A stretch of 10,157 nt of DNA, taken from assembly GCA_002509495.1 (NCBI GenBank), contig DAEV01000041.1, positions 1,454 through 11,610 of the forward strand, given 5' to 3'. Shown piece after piece: positions 1 to 6,534 of the stretch; the first letter of the stretch is position 1; every line of letters begins with the position of its first letter. Source of the DNA: Methanolinea sp. UBA473. Lineage in GTDB: Archaea > Halobacteriota > Methanomicrobia > Methanomicrobiales > Methanospirillaceae. The notes below the pieces were generated by a model. That model was given only the letters and a program-made list of their open reading frames with translations, had not been told where the DNA came from and did no database searches. Both the position numbers and the translations under genes were made by a program.

Positions 1-20
1 AACTCACCTCATTCAGGAGT
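1..20 (-). promoter_or_regulatory. Ribosome binding site of a gene off the left edge
   Basis: On the minus strand, bases 10 to 4 read GAGGTGA, an almost complete match to the anti-Shine-Dalgarno at the 3' end of archaeal 16S rRNA. Only three bases remain before the window edge, so the start codon would fall just outside, at the usual 5-9 base spacing. A gene in the same direction as the four-gene operon therefore probably begins there. Its identity cannot be seen. The call rests on the motif alone. Confidence 0.45.
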
Positions 21-87
21 AGCGTAATCTCCCTCATCACTCATCAGTCAGTGACGACGATGTAGCCATATCAGTTCGACAGGAACG

Positions 88-98
88 GAAATAAAGGT
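88..98 (-). promoter_or_regulatory. Possible TATA-like element for the gene off the left edge
   Basis: The minus strand reads CCTTTATTTCC here, an AT-rich patch in otherwise balanced sequence, preceded by purine-rich CCAAA that could be a BRE. It lies about 80 bases upstream of the GAGGTGA site at 10-4, which would leave a leader of roughly 55 bases. It is not a strong TATA match. The same T-rich patch could instead serve as a termination signal for the DUF2298 gene ending at 140. Confidence 0.25.
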
Positions 99-104
99 TT
101 GGAA

Positions 105-124
105 GATCGCGAATTTCGCTCGAT
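105..124 (-). terminator. Possible stem-loop after the DUF2298 gene
   Basis: GCGAA-T-TTCGC (109-119) is a short perfect inverted repeat, and flanking GATC/CGAT bases extend it imperfectly. It lies 20-30 bases after the stop codon of the DUF2298 gene on the minus strand and is followed by the T-containing stretch CCTTTATTT. Archaeal termination depends mostly on T-rich tracts, and the tract here is weak, so this is tentative. Confidence 0.25.
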
Positions 125-139
125 TTCCAGCCTTTTTCT

Positions 140-2191
140 TCACTCTGGAAGAGTATAGATCCGGACACCGCCGCGGTCGTAAAGGATCGGGAGTCCCGCT
201 TCCTCGACCCTGATCGTATACTTTTGCCGTTCGGGATCGCCCACGTACAGGAGGGTGGCATTATACCTGCGCATCAGGTCCGCAGTCTGTTCCGGCTGCT
301 CGTAGATGGCCCGGACATCCGAAAGGCGCTGGCCGTACCATCCGCCGGCCTCGCCCCTCCACATGAATTCGTGGAACGGCATCCCGATGACGGCCGGGAT
401 CCCTGTAAATGAGGACACCCTGGAGTAATAAGTATAGTCCCCGCCCTCCGCTTCCACGAGCCCCGGGTTTCCCGGGAGTCCGCGAAGGAATGCCACTGCC
501 TCCGAGTCTCCGGGGTGAGCGGTCCGGAGATATGCCAGCCCGTCGAGCGTGGCATCCCTGTAGGGAGAGTCCAGCGGAACGACCAGCGGGAGGAGAATCA
601 GCGTTGCGGCGGCCGTGACGAGAACTGCCTGCGATACTCTCGCGGGAATCACACCGGGCCGGATATACCGGGCGAGGACGCTCGCCAGCATCACTGATGA
701 GGAGATCCCGAGGATGAGCCAGGCTGCGATATAGAACTTGAAAAGGGTGTTCATCCGGAAGTAGGTCTCTCCCATGTAGTCCTTTAAGTAAAAGAATTCA
801 CAGAGGATGAGGATCAGGAGCCCGAGGATTGCCAGCACGTCGGCAGCGGAACGGCTCCTCCTGGCCAGCAGGTAGACAAGCGGGATCGAGGCGATGGCAG
901 CCGCAGGGTATCCTGCCAGCGCGATGGGAACAGGGCCGAGCAGGAGCCATGGGCGTGCCCGGATATCCCCGGCAAGGTAGAGAATAATCAGGGCGAGGAA
1001 GAAGCCATGGACGAGGAGGAACTCCGCGGGGCTTGTGGGGGTATGCACGATTCCCACCCCCTGGATTCCCTGGGTCTCCATCTGCATATAGAACGGCAGG
1101 TAGACAGCGACTGCAAGCAGGGGAACCAGTACAAGGTAGGCAAACCCAAGCCGTGGGAACCTTTTCGGGTGGAAAAGGGCAAAAAATCCGGATCTCCGTT
1201 CCGCATCGGTAAGAAATCCTTTCACCCCTGCGGAGATCCGATTGAGGGAATTCCGCACGATCGCGGGATTTCCTGCCCCCGGGGTCGGGGTCGGGATTCC
1301 GGACTCGTACCAGACAATAAGGCCGAAAAAGAGCGTGACGGGTGCGTATACAAGGACATCCCATGTGTTGATCAGGGGCATGGAACCAAGGGAGAGGGAC
1401 GAGAGCCCGATGAGGATCCACCGTTCCGGCATACCCGCCCCCCTCCACCTCTTCCAGGTGTAGACCAGAAGGAAGAGGAGAAAGACCTGGTTGAAGATTC
1501 CGATCACGTGGGGATGCACGTCCCCCCAGAGGAAAGAGAATAGCGGATACTCGTTGATCGTGTTGTGGATGGTGCGGGTACTGTCCCATAGCACCGACCC
1601 GATGGCTTTGCCCTGGATCACCTGCCAGACGAAGGAAGGATTTACGAGAAGGAGGGTAGCCAGGGCGAGCCATGCAAACCTCTCCGTCAGAAGCCTGCCC
1701 AGGGCAAAGAGGAGAACTGCACTCATGCCCAATACCGTGGGAAGTGCGAGATTGAATGCGATCGTGGAAGGAACTTCGCTTACGAGTGCGAATGTGCCGA
1801 ACGTCCAGTATCCAAGGTAATAGTAGACGTTCTGGGTCCCTCCCAGGAACCATGGATCGAGGGGAGGGACGACCGGCTGTCGCATGATGGACGCCATGAA
1901 CGCGTGGTCCATGAACTTTTCCGCATACGAGATGCTGGGATTTACGAAACGGACCGCGAGCATCGCGAAGAAGAAGAGGAAGAAGACGGCCGCCCATTTC
2001 TTCTGCCCGCAAAAGGCCTCAAGGGTGTAGCGCCCCCGGTAAGCGAAGTAGAGGAAGAGTGCTGCAAACGGGATTACCGCGAGCAGCACAGGAAGCCGGG
2101 CCAGCCCCAGGTACCAGGTGATCAGGGTGAAGAAGAGGAGCGATGCGGGAAAAGAGACAGGGTACGCATATTCGCCAAACACGGGGCGCAA
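140..2191 (-). CDS. DUF2298 / TIGR03662 (YYY) polytopic membrane protein
   Basis: Large polytopic membrane protein of the Chlor_Arch_YYY family (TIGR03662, DUF2298). Members are thought to be membrane glycosyltransferase-like proteins, but no reaction is established. Visible family hallmarks are PPLDPW followed by N-x-YYY (residues 109-125 from the TTG start), EYPLFSFLWGDVHPH (214-228), RMNTLFKFY (479-487) and, in the soluble C-terminal part, TGIPAVIG with HEFMWRG. At least ten hydrophobic segments fill roughly residues 15-540, and the last 140 residues look extracytoplasmic. It is the last gene of the four-gene operon. The only standard start codon is TTG at 2191, with no ribosome binding site. 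The frame stays open to 2323 and encodes a convincing first membrane helix upstream, so the real protein is probably about 25-30 residues longer (see 2192-2275). Function is inferred from family and neighbours; the family call is firm. Confidence 0.88.
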   Translation of the reverse strand: MRPVFGEYAYPVSFPASLLFFTLITWYLGLARLPVLLAVIPFAALFLYFAYRGRYTLEAFCGQKKWAAVFFLFFFAMLAVRFVNPSISYAEKFMDHAFMASIMRQPVVPPLDPWFLGGTQNVYYYLGYWTFGTFALVSEVPSTIAFNLALPTVLGMSAVLLFALGRLLTERFAWLALATLLLVNPSFVWQVIQGKAIGSVLWDSTRTIHNTINEYPLFSFLWGDVHPHVIGIFNQVFLLFLLVYTWKRWRGAGMPERWILIGLSSLSLGSMPLINTWDVLVYAPVTLFFGLIVWYESGIPTPTPGAGNPAIVRNSLNRISAGVKGFLTDAERRSGFFALFHPKRFPRLGFAYLVLVPLLAVAVYLPFYMQMETQGIQGVGIVHTPTSPAEFLLVHGFFLALIILYLAGDIRARPWLLLGPVPIALAGYPAAAIASIPLVYLLARRSRSAADVLAILGLLILILCEFFYLKDYMGETYFRMNTLFKFYIAAWLILGISSSVMLASVLARYIRPGVIPARVSQAVLVTAAATLILLPLVVPLDSPYRDATLDGLAYLRTAHPGDSEAVAFLRGLPGNPGLVEAEGGDYTYYSRVSSFTGIPAVIGMPFHEFMWRGEAGGWYGQRLSDVRAIYEQPEQTADLMRRYNATLLYVGDPERQKYTIRVEEAGLPILYDRGGVRIYTLPE

Positions 2192-2275
2192 GGACGGCCA
2201 GAGGGAGATCTGCAGGAAGACCAGGAGCGCCAGCCAGGAGACGATCGAGAGGACCTGGATCTCATACCCCGTCAG
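2192..2275 (-). other. Probable N-terminal extension of the DUF2298 gene
   Basis: In frame with the DUF2298 gene, this stretch reads L-T-G-Y-E, then IQVLSIVSWLALLVFLQISL, then WPS. This is a typical first membrane helix and would be lost with the TTG start at 2191. No ATG or GTG exists in this frame before the upstream stop at 2324-2326. A CTG codon at 2275-2273 lies 7 bases after GGAGGG (2288-2283), a well-placed ribosome binding site. An ATG at 2265-2263 forms an ATGA overlap with the stop of the preceding gene but is out of frame by one base. Either a non-AUG start or a one-base change near 2262 is implied. Confidence 0.55.
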
Positions 2276-3233
2276 GGCCCATCCCTCCGAACCTTTTTGA
2301 AAATGCCGTCCTGATGGAGTCCATTACCCATCCGCCGAAGTAATAGATCGAGACGATACCGCCGCCCAGCGTGACCAGGTTTTTGAGGAGATGGTCCACT
2401 ACGGCAATCAGGGTTGCCTCGGCCATGGGGACTCCCGCCAGCGTGAAGGTTGCGGCAACCGCCAGTTCGTAGGTCCCCATTCCACCCGGCGTGATGGGAA
2501 CCGCCTTCACGAGGTTCCCTATCACGATCGCAAGCAGCACCACGAAGAAGGGGATCTCCTCCTGGAACATCATGATCACGAAGATACAGACCAGGGTGTC
2601 GAGGAGCCAGATGGCCACCGAGCTTGCGGAGAGGATCACGAGGGCCCGCAGCGTGAGGGAAGCTTCCCGTATCTGGTCCATGATGTTTAAGATCATTCGC
2701 AGGTACCGGTTCTTCGCCGGGATCTTTCCGATGAACAGGAGGACCGCAAAAAAAATTGCACCTGCGGCCAGAGGCAGGATGATAAGGGCATAGAACCGTT
2801 CCGGTACATTGAACACGAAGCCGAGCGAGATCGCGCCGAGAAGGGCCACCATCACGATATCGAAGACCCGTTCCACCACGAGGGAAGAGATGCCCTGCGA
2901 AACGGTGGCCTTGTGCTCATGGCCCAGGATGAGGATCCGGACGAGATCCCCGAGTCTTGCGGGGACGATCAGGTTGGCTGTCTGGGATACGAAGATACAG
3001 GCAGTGGAAAAGGCCACGCCGACCTTCACACCGATCGAGGAGAGGATGCTCCGGTACCGCAGCCCGCGGAGCCACCAGGCGGCGAGGCAGACGAGGGTGG
3101 CAAGCACGAGGTAGTACCATACTGCATGCTCGAGGGCGACAAGCAGGTCGTCCCAGACCCGGTAGACCATGAAGGCGATGATTCCCACCGCGATGAGCGT
3201 GGAGATCAGGATCGTTCCTGTTTTACGCCACAT
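2262..3233 (-). CDS. YbhN / UPF0104 (TIGR00374) flippase-like membrane protein
   Basis: Integral membrane protein of the lysylphosphatidylglycerol synthase TM-region family (UPF0104, TIGR00374), 323 residues, a normal length for a stand-alone archaeal member. About eight hydrophobic segments are visible. Conserved family motifs are PARLGDLVR (91-99), SLVVERVFDI (117-126) and AVPITPGGMGTYE (244-256). Archaeal relatives are thought to translocate or help present lipid-linked sugars; the bacterial mprF C-terminal domain lacks its synthase partner here. The ATG start at 3233 follows GGTGG by about 7 bases. The start overlaps the end of the glycosyltransferase gene by 11 bases, so translation is probably coupled. 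The TGA stop at 2262-2264 overlaps an ATG in another frame. A flippase role is inferred from family and from the adjacent dolichyl-phosphate sugar transferase. Confidence 0.88.
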   Translation of the reverse strand: MWRKTGTILISTLIAVGIIAFMVYRVWDDLLVALEHAVWYYLVLATLVCLAAWWLRGLRYRSILSSIGVKVGVAFSTACIFVSQTANLIVPARLGDLVRILILGHEHKATVSQGISSLVVERVFDIVMVALLGAISLGFVFNVPERFYALIILPLAAGAIFFAVLLFIGKIPAKNRYLRMILNIMDQIREASLTLRALVILSASSVAIWLLDTLVCIFVIMMFQEEIPFFVVLLAIVIGNLVKAVPITPGGMGTYELAVAATFTLAGVPMAEATLIAVVDHLLKNLVTLGGGIVSIYYFGGWVMDSIRTAFSKRFGGMGPDGV

Positions 3234-3933
3234 GCAGCTGCCACCATAGCCTGAGAATGGCCGTTCCCATCCGGATCACATCGTTCCGCCTCACGGTGGT
3301 CCCCCGGCCTTCACGCCAGTGAACGGGGAATTCCCTTATCCGGAGACCGGATTTTTGCCCCCTCACCAGCACCTCGGTATCCCAGAACCAGTGGGTGTCC
3401 CGCACCTTCGGAAGGAGATCACAGAGCCGCTCACGGCGGAAGGCCTTAAAGCCGCACTGGTGATCCCGGAGGGTGCTGCCGAGGATTGCACGTACGAGGA
3501 AATTATAACCCCTGCTGGCCAGTTCACGGTTCCCGCTCCGGGTGATCCTGCTCCCTCCAAGAAGGCGCGATCCGGTCGCTATATCATAGCCTTCCCGGAT
3601 GGACCCGATCAGCTCCCCGAGATGGGAGAGATCCGTGGCAAGGTCCACGTCGTAATAGCAGACGATGGAGCCTTTTGCCTCCCGGACCGCCCTGGAAAGG
3701 GCTTTTCCGCGGCCCTGTCTTGTATCGCTGTGCAGGAGCCGGACTCTTCGATCGGCAGCCTCGAACTCCCCCACCAGTTCAGGGCTGCCGTCGCTGCTGC
3801 CGTCTTCGGCGACGATGAGCTCGAACGAGGATGTGACCGGCTCCAGGGCTGAAATGGAGAGTGGAACAGCAGATTCCAGGGCCTGCCGGTCGTTGTACAC
3901 CGGGATGATCAGGGTCACTTCGATCTCGGGCAT
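3223..3933 (-). CDS. Family 2 glycosyltransferase, dolichyl-phosphate glucosyltransferase type
   Basis: GT-A fold glycosyltransferase of family 2, 236 residues, resembling Alg5/AglJ-type enzymes that move a nucleotide-sugar onto dolichyl phosphate on the cytoplasmic face of the membrane. Motifs in order: IIPVYND (9-15) at the nucleotide-binding strand, EDGSSDGS (43-50), GRGKALSRAV (74-83), the metal-binding DVD followed by LATDL (95-102), DHQCGFKAF (157-165), and WDTEV (184-188) with the likely catalytic acid. No membrane helices follow the catalytic domain, unlike DPM1-type enzymes with C-terminal TM pairs. The ATG start at 3933 is 4 bases after the stop of the flavoprotein gene, with GGAG about 13 bases upstream, so it probably relies on coupling. 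The sugar and acceptor are not readable from sequence; lipid-phosphate is inferred from family and neighbours. Confidence 0.88.
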   Translation of the reverse strand: MPEIEVTLIIPVYNDRQALESAVPLSISALEPVTSSFELIVAEDGSSDGSPELVGEFEAADRRVRLLHSDTRQGRGKALSRAVREAKGSIVCYYDVDLATDLSHLGELIGSIREGYDIATGSRLLGGSRITRSGNRELASRGYNFLVRAILGSTLRDHQCGFKAFRRERLCDLLPKVRDTHWFWDTEVLVRGQKSGLRIREFPVHWREGRGTTVRRNDVIRMGTAILRLWWQLHVA

Positions 3934-3937
3934 CCCG

Positions 3938-5164
3938 CTAATCCTTCTCCTGGCGGGCGATCCCGGCTGCAGCCTCTTCTCCTGCGATGACAGACCCTTC
4001 CATGCTCCGTTCGGGATAATTGGGCCGGGAGAACATGCCTGCCAGGTAAAGCCCTTTCTCCCTGTACGGCTGGATCCGGTCGCGATATCCGGTAGTGTAG
4101 AGCGGGCCGGCCCAGGGATCCACTGCCATTCTCTGCCACCGTACCTCGGATTCCGGTACCCTGAACCGGGAGCAGAAATCTGTTACCATGGCCCTGTCCA
4201 GCCGTTCCGGGAGTCGTTCCTGGAAATAGGAAGCCAGATACACAAGGTGCTCCCCGTATCGGCTCATCGGTATGAAGTTGGTGTGGGAAACGACGGCACC
4301 ATAGGGTGCGCTGTCTTTCATGTTCAGCCAGTAGATCCCGGAGGTAACATCCCGTTCGAGGGAGAGGAGCATGCAGGCAGCTCCCTGGTAGGGCACCGGT
4401 GAGAGTTGCGGCCCCCCGAGCCCGGCCAGGGCCTGGGGCGGGATGGTGGAGAGAACGGCGTCGTAACGCTGATCGTTCACCCGCCAACCGTACGAGTCTT
4501 TCTCCATGGAGACAACGGGGTCCTTGATCCGAATCACGCAGTGCCTGCCCACGGTATCGGCAAGAGCCTGGATCAGGACATCGAAGCCACCCTCGGGATA
4601 CCCCAGGCGCTCCCCGGAAAAGCCGCGGTTGGATCGTATGGAGATCCGGCTGATGAGCCAGGCTGCGGAGATCTCGTCCCTTCTCTCACCGAACTTGCTG
4701 GAGAGGAGCGGCTCGAAGAACGAAGCATAGACACGCTCTCCCAGATTCTCCAGGATGAAGTCCCGGGCAGTGATCCGGTCGAGAGGTCCGGTCTCCATCT
4801 TACGGGCACGGAGGGTCAGGAGTGCAAGCGCTGCTTTGTCCCGGAGGGTCAGGAGAGGGTAGCGGAGGATCTCCCCGGGAGTCGTCAGCGGATGGATCGT
4901 GCCGTCGGCAAAATACCCTGTGCTCCCCCTGTGCCATTCCAGCTTCTCCAGGATTCCAAGCGACCCCATCAGTCCGAGGAGATGTTGGTCCCCGGCAAAG
5001 CAGTGATGATAAAATTGCTCGATATGATATCCGTTGACCTCATAGGAAGACAGGCATCCCCCGAGGTGGTCCCGTTTCTCGTAGATGTCAACCTCGTGGG
5101 ACTCACCAAGGTGATAGGCAGCCGACAGACCGGTAAGACCTCCCCCGATGATGCAGATCCTCAT
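3938..5164 (-). CDS. FAD-dependent amine-oxidase / protoporphyrinogen-oxidase-like flavoprotein
   Basis: Soluble flavoprotein of 408 residues. The N-terminal Rossmann dinucleotide-binding motif IIGGGLTGLSAAYHL spans residues 5-19, with the ribose-binding acid E29 in IYEK and HLGGC at 33-37. Near the C-terminus GLYLAGMFSRP and SMEGSVIAGEEAA form the second FAD-contact motif of the amine-oxidase superfamily. Relatives are usually annotated as protoporphyrinogen oxidase or NAD(P)/FAD oxidoreductases, but no heme genes are nearby. It is the first gene of an operon for lipid-linked sugar handling, so a sugar- or isoprenoid-modifying redox or mutase step is more likely. That is inference. No clear ribosome binding site precedes the ATG at 5164. 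Superfamily call firm, substrate unknown. Confidence 0.85.
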   Translation of the reverse strand: MRICIIGGGLTGLSAAYHLGESHEVDIYEKRDHLGGCLSSYEVNGYHIEQFYHHCFAGDQHLLGLMGSLGILEKLEWHRGSTGYFADGTIHPLTTPGEILRYPLLTLRDKAALALLTLRARKMETGPLDRITARDFILENLGERVYASFFEPLLSSKFGERRDEISAAWLISRISIRSNRGFSGERLGYPEGGFDVLIQALADTVGRHCVIRIKDPVVSMEKDSYGWRVNDQRYDAVLSTIPPQALAGLGGPQLSPVPYQGAACMLLSLERDVTSGIYWLNMKDSAPYGAVVSHTNFIPMSRYGEHLVYLASYFQERLPERLDRAMVTDFCSRFRVPESEVRWQRMAVDPWAGPLYTTGYRDRIQPYREKGLYLAGMFSRPNYPERSMEGSVIAGEEAAAGIARQEKD

Positions 5165-5174
5165 ACAGGTTTCT

Positions 5175-5190
5175 CAGTATACGTATGCTG
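5175..5190. promoter_or_regulatory. 16-bp palindrome upstream of the flavoprotein operon
   Basis: CAGTATACGTATGCTG is an inverted repeat with seven of eight pairs matched. It sits 11-26 bases upstream of the flavoprotein start codon, where it would overlap the core promoter or the short leader of a minus-strand transcript. Its symmetry and position suit an operator for a dimeric regulator. The centre TATACGTATG is also AT-rich enough to act as a TATA-like box. The pattern is seen directly; its role is inferred. Confidence 0.4.
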
Positions 5191-5251
5191 AAAGGGGATG
5201 AAAAAGGCTCCGGATTTCCGATATCGCGCTGAAAGAGAATCAAACCGGGGG

Positions 5252-5261
5252 CCTTTATAAG
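5252..5261. promoter_or_regulatory. TATA box in the divergent promoter region
   Basis: CCTTTATAAG is the best archaeal TATA match between the two divergent operons. On the plus strand it would start a cetZ transcript near 5283 with a leader of about 60 bases. Read on the minus strand (CTTATAAAGG) it could start the flavoprotein operon near 5229. The core TTATAA is symmetrical, so direction cannot be settled from the sequence. Confidence 0.5.
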
Positions 5262-5282
5262 AAAGTATATGAACTCACGGAA

Positions 5283-5315
5283 GAAACCATATTATTTAAG
5301 GAAACCATAGTATCT
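5283..5315. repeat. Direct repeat, 18-bp period, in the cetZ promoter
   Basis: Two copies of GAAACCATANTATNT begin at 5283 and 5301, exactly 18 bases apart. They share 13 of 15 positions (GAAACCATATTATTT and GAAACCATAGTATCT). The TATA-like patch lies within the first copy and the second covers the expected transcription start. Tandem half-sites spaced nearly two helical turns apart could bind a regulator on one face of the DNA. This function is inferred. Confidence 0.5.
5290..5300 (+). promoter_or_regulatory. Second, cetZ-proximal TATA-like element
   Basis: TATTATTTAAG lies about 50 bases before the cetZ start. Initiation about 25 bases downstream would give a leader of roughly 20-25 bases, shorter than from the box at 5252. 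It sits inside the direct repeat at 5283-5315. A weak GGTG at 5333-5336 is the only candidate ribosome binding site before the ATG. Confidence 0.4.
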
Positions 5316-5346
5316 TTCGGGAATCCAAGGTTGGTGTGTCGATTTC

Positions 5347-6525
5347 ATGAGGATATTTTTCATCGGGTTCGGCCAGGCTGGTGGAAAAATTGTTGATATG
5401 TTCCTTGAACAGGACAAGAAACTGGGAAGGAACAGTTTCCGCGGAATTGCGGTGAATACCGCCCGCACCGACCTGATGGGCCTCAAACACATCGACATGA
5501 AAGACCGGATCCTCATAGGGCAGACCGTGGTAAAAGGCCACGGGGTCGGGACCGACAACGCAGCCGGTGCCAAGATCACATTCGATGAGACCGACAGCAT
5601 CGTCAGTGCGATCGACAAACGGGGAACCCATGACGTGGATGCGTTCATGATCGTGGCCGGGCTCGGAGGAGGGACAGGATCCGGGGGGACCCCTGTTCTG
5701 GCCCGCTCTTTGAAGAAGATCTACCGCGAACCCGTGTATACCCTCGGGATCCTCCCTGCCCCCGAGGAAGGCCGTCTCTATTCTTACAATGCAGCCCGCA
5801 GCCTTGCAACGCTCGTGAAAGAGGCGGACAACACCTTTATCTTCGACAACAGTGCCTGGAAGAACGAGGGGGAGAGCATCAAGAGTGCGTTCTCCCGGCT
5901 GAACGATGAGATCGTCAGGCGCTTCGGGGTCCTCTTTCGTGCGGGAGAGGTGGGATCGGCCGGCATCGGGGAGATGGTTGTCGATTCGAGCGAGATCATC
6001 AATACCCTGCGAGGGGGAGGGTTCAGCTCGGTGGGGTACGCGATCACCGAAGTGATCACCAAGAAGCAGGGCAAGTCCGTTGGGGGGTTTATCGACGGAA
6101 TCAAAGGCACGATCCGGAAGAGGGAGGCCAACGAGGAGGTGCTCCTCGGCGAAGACCGGACCGCGAAGGTAATCTCCCTGGTCCGCAGGGCGATGCTGGG
6201 CAGGCTCACCCTTCCCTGCGACTTCGGCACGGCGGAGAGGGCGCTGGTGCTGGTGGCCGGGCCTCCGGACGAACTGGACCGGAAGGGGATCGAGAAGGCC
6301 AAGAGCTGGGTCGAGGAGAACATCGCCGGCGTGGAGGTTCGTGGCGGTGACTACCCCGTAAAGAGCAACTATGTTGCCGCGGTGGTCGTCCTGGCGTCGG
6401 TGAGCAATGCACCCCGGATCAAGGAGCTAATGGAAATTGCCCGTGGTGCAAGGGACGATGTGGCAAAATCCCTGGAGAGAAAACCGGTTTCATTTGAGGA
6501 AGAAATTGAACCTTTGTTTGAGTGA
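5347..6525 (+). CDS. cetZ: CetZ-type tubulin/FtsZ-family GTPase
   Basis: Cytoskeletal GTPase of the archaeal CetZ family, 392 residues, expected to polymerise in the cytoplasm near the membrane. Haloarchaeal CetZs control cell shape and motility rather than division. The N-terminal nucleotide-binding segment is GFGQAGGKI (7-15), then VNTARTDL (36-43), the tubulin/FtsZ signature GGGTGSG inside GLGGGTGSGGTP (105-116), and NDEIVRRFG (186-194) matching the CetZ T7 region with the probable catalytic acid. NTARTDL and this T7 sequence favour CetZ over FtsZ, which has NxDxxD there. The C-terminus is short and acidic (EEEIEPLFE), without a long FtsZ linker. The start ATG at 5347 gives the correct first beta strand. 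It heads a two-gene operon whose second gene encodes an exported anchored protein. Its role in this organism is not shown by the sequence. Confidence 0.93.
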   Translation: MRIFFIGFGQAGGKIVDMFLEQDKKLGRNSFRGIAVNTARTDLMGLKHIDMKDRILIGQTVVKGHGVGTDNAAGAKITFDETDSIVSAIDKRGTHDVDAFMIVAGLGGGTGSGGTPVLARSLKKIYREPVYTLGILPAPEEGRLYSYNAARSLATLVKEADNTFIFDNSAWKNEGESIKSAFSRLNDEIVRRFGVLFRAGEVGSAGIGEMVVDSSEIINTLRGGGFSSVGYAITEVITKKQGKSVGGFIDGIKGTIRKREANEEVLLGEDRTAKVISLVRRAMLGRLTLPCDFGTAERALVLVAGPPDELDRKGIEKAKSWVEENIAGVEVRGGDYPVKSNYVAAVVVLASVSNAPRIKELMEIARGARDDVAKSLERKPVSFEEEIEPLFE

Positions 6526-6534
6526 GGTACCATG
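6523..6534 (+). promoter_or_regulatory. Ribosome binding site overlapping the cetZ stop codon
   Basis: TGAGGTACCATG runs from the cetZ stop codon into the next start. GAGGT begins inside the TGA stop and lies 4 bases before the ATG at 6532. Ribosomes ending on cetZ are placed to start the next gene, which supports translational coupling. Confidence 0.7.

Noticed and set aside
798..2012. Minus-strand open frame of 404 codons within the DUF2298 gene
   Set aside because: It is a different frame of the same strand, rich in Arg, Pro, Ser and His. The DUF2298 frame carries all conserved motifs.
3665..5191. Plus-strand frames of 245 and 261 codons opposite the flavoprotein and glycosyltransferase
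   Set aside because: They lie opposite genes with clear catalytic motifs and show no recognisable domain.
5347..6525. Calling the tubulin-family gene ftsZ
   Set aside because: The NTARTDL and NDEIVRRFG segments and the absence of an FtsZ-type linker and C-terminal peptide fit CetZ better.
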